Origin: Clostridiaceae bacterium
GTDB taxonomy: Bacteria; Bacillota; Clostridia; DSM-8532
Length of the DNA: 64,000 nucleotides
Assembly: GCA_012728015.1 (NCBI GenBank)
Contig: JAAYFY010000037.1
Location: 1-64,000 of the forward strand
Reading direction: 5' to 3'
Positions 61,312 to 64,000 of this stretch are shown in pieces; the first letter of the stretch is position 1; each line of letters starts with the position of its first letter. The notes beneath the pieces were generated by a model. That model saw only the letters and a program-made list of their open reading frames with translations. It was not told where the DNA came from and did no database searches. A program made the position numbers and the translations under genes.

Positions 61312-62577
61312 ATGAGAAACAAGGCATTGATTATAAAAATAACGGTAATTATTCTGTTATGTTCGACGCTGTCCTTTTTCGCCGGCTATTTTGTTTCTGT
61401 GGGAACCCTGGTTTCCTGGAAAAATGTTATGACACGTCCCATTACCGGCTGGTTCAAGCAGCAGTACGCCCTGTTCTTCAATGAGGACGAAGTTGATATT
61501 GTGAATATTGAGGCCTTCAACCGGGTAAAGGATCTGCTGTTAAGCAGGTATTACAAGCCGGTTGATATAAACGCCCTGTTGGAAGGCGCCGTAAAAGGCC
61601 TCGCCGAAGGAGTGGAAGATCCCTATACCGTTTATTATAATCCCGAGGAAATGAAGAAGTTCATGGAGGAGTCTTCGGGCAATTACGAAGGTATAGGTGT
61701 TCTTGTGAGCATGGATGAGAATTACCTTTTGACCGTGGCAGAGGTTTTCCCGGAAACCCCCGCAAAGGAAGCGGGCATCAAAAAGGGAGACAAGATCGTT
61801 AAGGTTGATCAGGAGGATGTCACATCCATCAGGGATCCTGACGACATAGTCAAAAAGATAAAGGGGCCTCCCGGAACCATGGTGAAAATCACGGTTTTCC
61901 GTGAGGAAATAAAGGATTATATAGATTTTGACTTAACCAGGCAGACCATCAATGTTTCCTATATCTCCAGCAGGATGCTGGATGACAATATCGGATACAT
62001 CCGCATCAAGCAGTTTGATAATGACATTTCCCAGGATTTCCGAAACCATCTGAACAGCCTGCTGGCCGAGGGAATGAAAGGCCTGGTCATCGATCTCCGG
62101 GATAATCCCGGGGGGGATTACAATGAGGTTGTGAAGATCTGCGACATGCTGCTCCCCAGCGGGCTGATCGTCTATGTGGAGGACAGGTACGGCAACAGGC
62201 GGGAAGAGTTTTCAGACAGCAATTTTGTCGATATTCCCATGAGCGTCCTGATAAACGGTTACAGCGCCAGCGCTTCCGAGATTATGTCGGCGGCGCTGAA
62301 GGACTACCAAAAGGCAGTCCTTGTGGGGACAAAAACCTTTGGTAAGGGCCTGGTCCAGCAAATTGACGTGCGATTCCCCAATGGCGCGGGATTAAAATAT
62401 ACCATTGCCAAGTATTTAACCCCCTCCGGCCTGAGTATCCAGGATGTGGGCGTTGAACCGGATATAGAGATCATGCTGGACGCGGAATTCAGAAACACAT
62501 CCATAGACGATATCCCCATCGAAAAGGACAACCAGCTTCAGGCCGCCATTTCCGAGGTCAGGAAGAAGACGCAATGA
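61312..62577 (+). CDS. ctp: S41 family C-terminal processing protease
   Basis: A 421-residue Ctp-type serine protease. A signal anchor (about 8-30) is followed by a PDZ domain (about 125-205; GIGVLVSMDENYLL, AGIKKGDKIVKVD) and an S41 catalytic core with Ser320 in GYSASASE and Lys345 in FGKG, the expected Ser-Lys dyad 25 residues apart. The C-terminus has a peptidoglycan-binding-type tail. It follows the FtsEX-M23 genes, as in several Clostridia, and may process wall hydrolases; Bacillus CtpB acts in spore signalling, an alternative role. Confidence 0.94.
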   Translation: MRNKALIIKITVIILLCSTLSFFAGYFVSVGTLVSWKNVMTRPITGWFKQQYALFFNEDEVDIVNIEAFNRVKDLLLSRYYKPVDINALLEGAVKGLAEGVEDPYTVYYNPEEMKKFMEESSGNYEGIGVLVSMDENYLLTVAEVFPETPAKEAGIKKGDKIVKVDQEDVTSIRDPDDIVKKIKGPPGTMVKITVFREEIKDYIDFDLTRQTINVSYISSRMLDDNIGYIRIKQFDNDISQDFRNHLNSLLAEGMKGLVIDLRDNPGGDYNEVVKICDMLLPSGLIVYVEDRYGNRREEFSDSNFVDIPMSVLINGYSASASEIMSAALKDYQKAVLVGTKTFGKGLVQQIDVRFPNGAGLKYTIAKYLTPSGLSIQDVGVEPDIEIMLDAEFRNTSIDDIPIEKDNQLQAAISEVRKKTQ

Positions 62578-62603
62578 ATCCTGCATATATTGGGTGACGG
62601 GTT

Positions 62604-62634
62604 TGAATACCCTTGGGTATGGCAGGCCATAATA
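62604..62634 (+). promoter_or_regulatory. Sigma-G-like promoter for the SASP gene
   Basis: TGAATA (62604-62609), 18-base spacer, CATAATA (62628-62634), an exact fit to the forespore sigma-G consensus (TGAATA, CATANTA). RNA would begin near 62641, only about 12 bases before the start codon. Confidence 0.6.
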
Positions 62635-62652
62635 CCCCATGGGGTGATAGAA

Positions 62653-62811
62653 ATGACAAAGAAAGACGAGCAGCTCAAACTTGAGATAGCGAAGGAGCTG
62701 GGCTTGTACGACAAGATCAGGGAACATGGATGGAAAAGCCTGAGCCCGAAAGAAACAGGCCGTATCGGAGGCATATTGTCCAGAAAGAAGAGATCGACGC
62801 AGGCAGGGTGA
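62653..62811 (+). CDS. Small acid-soluble spore protein, alpha/beta type
   Basis: A 52-residue protein from the ATG at 62653 behind GGGGTGAT. KLEIAKELGLYDKI matches the region around the germination-protease cut site of alpha/beta SASPs (cut after Glu in EIA), and SPKETGRIGG matches their conserved C-terminal Gly-rich motif. It is shorter and more diverged than Bacillus SspA and resembles the SspF-like minor type. These proteins coat spore DNA in the forespore. The sigma-G-like promoter upstream agrees. Its stop lies one base before the next ATG. Confidence 0.8.
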   Translation: MTKKDEQLKLEIAKELGLYDKIREHGWKSLSPKETGRIGGILSRKKRSTQAG

Positions 62812-62812
62812 T

Positions 62813-63574
62813 ATGATGTACCAGGAATTGGCTGAGGTATACGACAGGCTGACGCGGGATATTGATTACGGGAAATGGGCTGATTATCTGGAATCAGCCT
62901 TTCTTAAATTCGGGAATAAACCCCGGTTGGTTCTGGAGCTGGCCTGTGGTACAGGCAGCCTGTCCATAGAAATGGCCAAAAGGGGATACGAGATGATCGG
63001 GCTGGATATATCCTGCGATATGCTGTCCAGGGCGAAAGAAAAGTCCTTGGGGTACGGGCTTGACATCCTTTTCATCAACCAGGACATGCGCAGCCTTGAG
63101 CTTTACGGTACTGTTGACGCTGTGGTGTGCATGCTGGATTCAATCAATTATATCACCGAGAAATCGGACCTGGAACGCGTTTTTCGGCTTGTCAGCATGT
63201 ATCTGAACCCGGACGGGCTGTTTATCTTTGATATCAACAGTGAGTATAAGCTGTCGTGCTTTTTGGCAGAGAACACATTTTTCGAACTTGATGATGCCAT
63301 ATCATGGATATGGCACAATACATATGACCCGTCCAGCAAGCTCTGCGTCTTTGAACTGACCTTCTTCCGGAAGACCCATAATGGTTTGTACGCGCGGTTT
63401 GATGAAACGCATATTGAGCGCGCCTGGTCCGACGAAGAGATTACCTATGCCCTTAACAGGGCAGATATGAAACTCCTCGGCAGGTTCGGCCATCTGAGCT
63501 TCGATCCCCCGTCCTCTAACGAGGAGAGAATTTTTTATGTGGCCAGGAAAGAATCTCCTTACAAACAGGCATGA
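62813..63574 (+). CDS. Class I SAM-dependent methyltransferase
   Basis: A 253-residue Rossmann-fold methyltransferase. Motif I is VLELACGTGSLSIEMAKRGYE (about 40-60) with GLDIS following, and motif II INQDMRSLEL near 86. The C-terminal part (YARFDETHIERAWSDEEI) is of the clostridial YcgJ/YjhP-like small-molecule type; substrate unknown. Start either ATG at 62813 or 62816. It is one base after the SASP stop and could be read with it, but is more likely a vegetative gene with its own signals. Confidence 0.88.
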   Translation: MMYQELAEVYDRLTRDIDYGKWADYLESAFLKFGNKPRLVLELACGTGSLSIEMAKRGYEMIGLDISCDMLSRAKEKSLGYGLDILFINQDMRSLELYGTVDAVVCMLDSINYITEKSDLERVFRLVSMYLNPDGLFIFDINSEYKLSCFLAENTFFELDDAISWIWHNTYDPSSKLCVFELTFFRKTHNGLYARFDETHIERAWSDEEITYALNRADMKLLGRFGHLSFDPPSSNEERIFYVARKESPYKQA

Positions 63575-63576
63575 TA

Positions 63577-63585
63577 TGCTATAAT
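63577..63585 (+). promoter_or_regulatory. Extended -10 promoter for nusB
   Basis: TGCTATAAT (63577-63585), an extended -10, about 82 bases before the nusB start. The leader contains CCGCGG-GGGA-GCCGCGG-like pairing near 63600-63617. Confidence 0.5.
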
Positions 63586-63666
63586 ATCCCTGAGGTTTTC
63601 CGCGGGGGAGCCGCGGCCCGGATCACTTCATATTAGGAAATAATATGGGTGTTGGAGGAAACAGTA

Positions 63667-64000
63667 TTGGGAAGACGACTAGCACGAGAACACGCTATGA
63701 AATTGCTTTATCAGGCACAGATCCGGAAGGACGACCTTGATGACCAGGTGCAGACCTATATGGAAGAAGAGATGATCCCGGAATCGCCGGAACGCGAATA
63801 CATCGAGGATGTTGTCCGGGGCGCAGTTGAAAAGCAGGATGAGATAGACAGCATCATCTCGCGGCATGCAAAGGGCTGGTCCATTTCCAGGATGCCCAAG
63901 GTGGATCTGGCCATAATGCGTCTTTGTATATACGAGTTACGCTACCGGAGGGACATTCCCGTTAACGTATCCATTAACGAGGCTGTGGAACTGGCGAAAA
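63667..64000 (+). CDS. nusB: Transcription antitermination factor NusB (partial, 3' end outside)
   Basis: TTG start at 63667 with GGAGG at 63654-63658; the frame stays open for 111 codons to the window edge. The start GRRLAREHAMKLLYQ and later KVDLAIMRLCIYELRY and PVNVSINEAVELAK are diagnostic. NusB with NusE (S10) binds boxA RNA for antitermination in rRNA operons. Full NusB is about 140-150 residues, so some 30 residues lie beyond the window. Confidence 0.95.
   Translation, partial: MGRRLAREHAMKLLYQAQIRKDDLDDQVQTYMEEEMIPESPEREYIEDVVRGAVEKQDEIDSIISRHAKGWSISRMPKVDLAIMRLCIYELRYRRDIPVNVSINEAVELAK

Noticed and set aside
1-64000. tRNA, CRISPR array, prophage or insertion sequence
   Set aside because: I looked for T-loop motifs, regularly spaced direct repeats, integrase/transposase genes and terminal inverted repeats with target duplications and found none; only the two short palindromic repeats remain.

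Overview
The window looks like a chromosomal segment of a flagellated, endospore-forming member of the Clostridia (Bacillota), with a GC content that looks moderate by eye. The evidence is a set of Bacillota landmarks: a large Bacillus-type SRP RNA in front of dnaX, the tsaC-ywlE-rpiB-upp-comEB-tagO-mnaA block, tig-clpP-clpX, sporulation and germination genes (cwlD, sleB, ytxC, an alpha/beta SASP), and flagellar genes (flgN, yvyF, motAB). A complete V-type ATPase operon and a second gyrase-like (ParE/ParC-like) gene pair also fit Clostridia. I cannot assign a genus. There is no prophage, insertion sequence, CRISPR array or recognisable tRNA. Nearly all of it is core genome with a few accessory pieces.

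Layout. 1-960: end of a flagellar operon (flgN, yvyF). 1190-6802: threonylcarbamoyladenylate synthase, protein-arginine phosphatase, RpiB, Upp, dCMP deaminase, then TagO and MnaA, which start wall or teichoic acid synthesis. 6837-13712: zinc-phospholipase-like protein, Hsp33, an SH3-CAP secreted protein, HPF with three evenly spaced DnaA boxes upstream, Nudix, YigZ, YebC, FabZ. 13751-17826: phosphoesterase, trigger factor, ClpP, ClpX. 18097-22600: ParE/ParC-like topoisomerase pair bracketed by two copies of a palindromic intergenic repeat. 22664-29944: ECF sigma factor, anti-sigma and bactofilin-like membrane protein, a membrane protein, CwlD, a protein with 11-residue repeats, a PRC-barrel protein and a YoaR/VanW-like protein. 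29963-32992 (minus): SleB, three small unknown genes and ArgD. 33214-42051: nine-gene V-type ATPase operon.

42153-46524: XRE-cupin regulator with an acyl-CoA synthetase, SRP RNA, dnaX. 46827-50656: Rho with a long N-terminal insert, L31, YitT, a one-unit EamA protein. 50746-52165 (minus): GNAT acetyltransferase and ArgF. 52521-54221: MotA and MotB behind a sigma-D-like promoter. 54276-57046: small proteins, a YdbC/PC4 protein, a putative GME-fold protein, YtxC. 57162-62577: CdaR/PucR-like regulator, FtsE, FtsX, a coiled-coil M23 protein and a Ctp protease, together a wall-hydrolase control module. 62653-64000: SASP behind a sigma-G-like promoter, a methyltransferase, and the start of nusB.

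The clearest regulatory signals are the two arginine operators. argD and argF, 19 kb apart, each have two ARG boxes whose starts are 20 bp apart, laid over a TTGCAT-17-TATAWT promoter in the same geometry. The least explained content is the trio of small minus-strand genes upstream of sleB, the DnaA-box triplet before hpf, and several small conserved-looking proteins without a known role.
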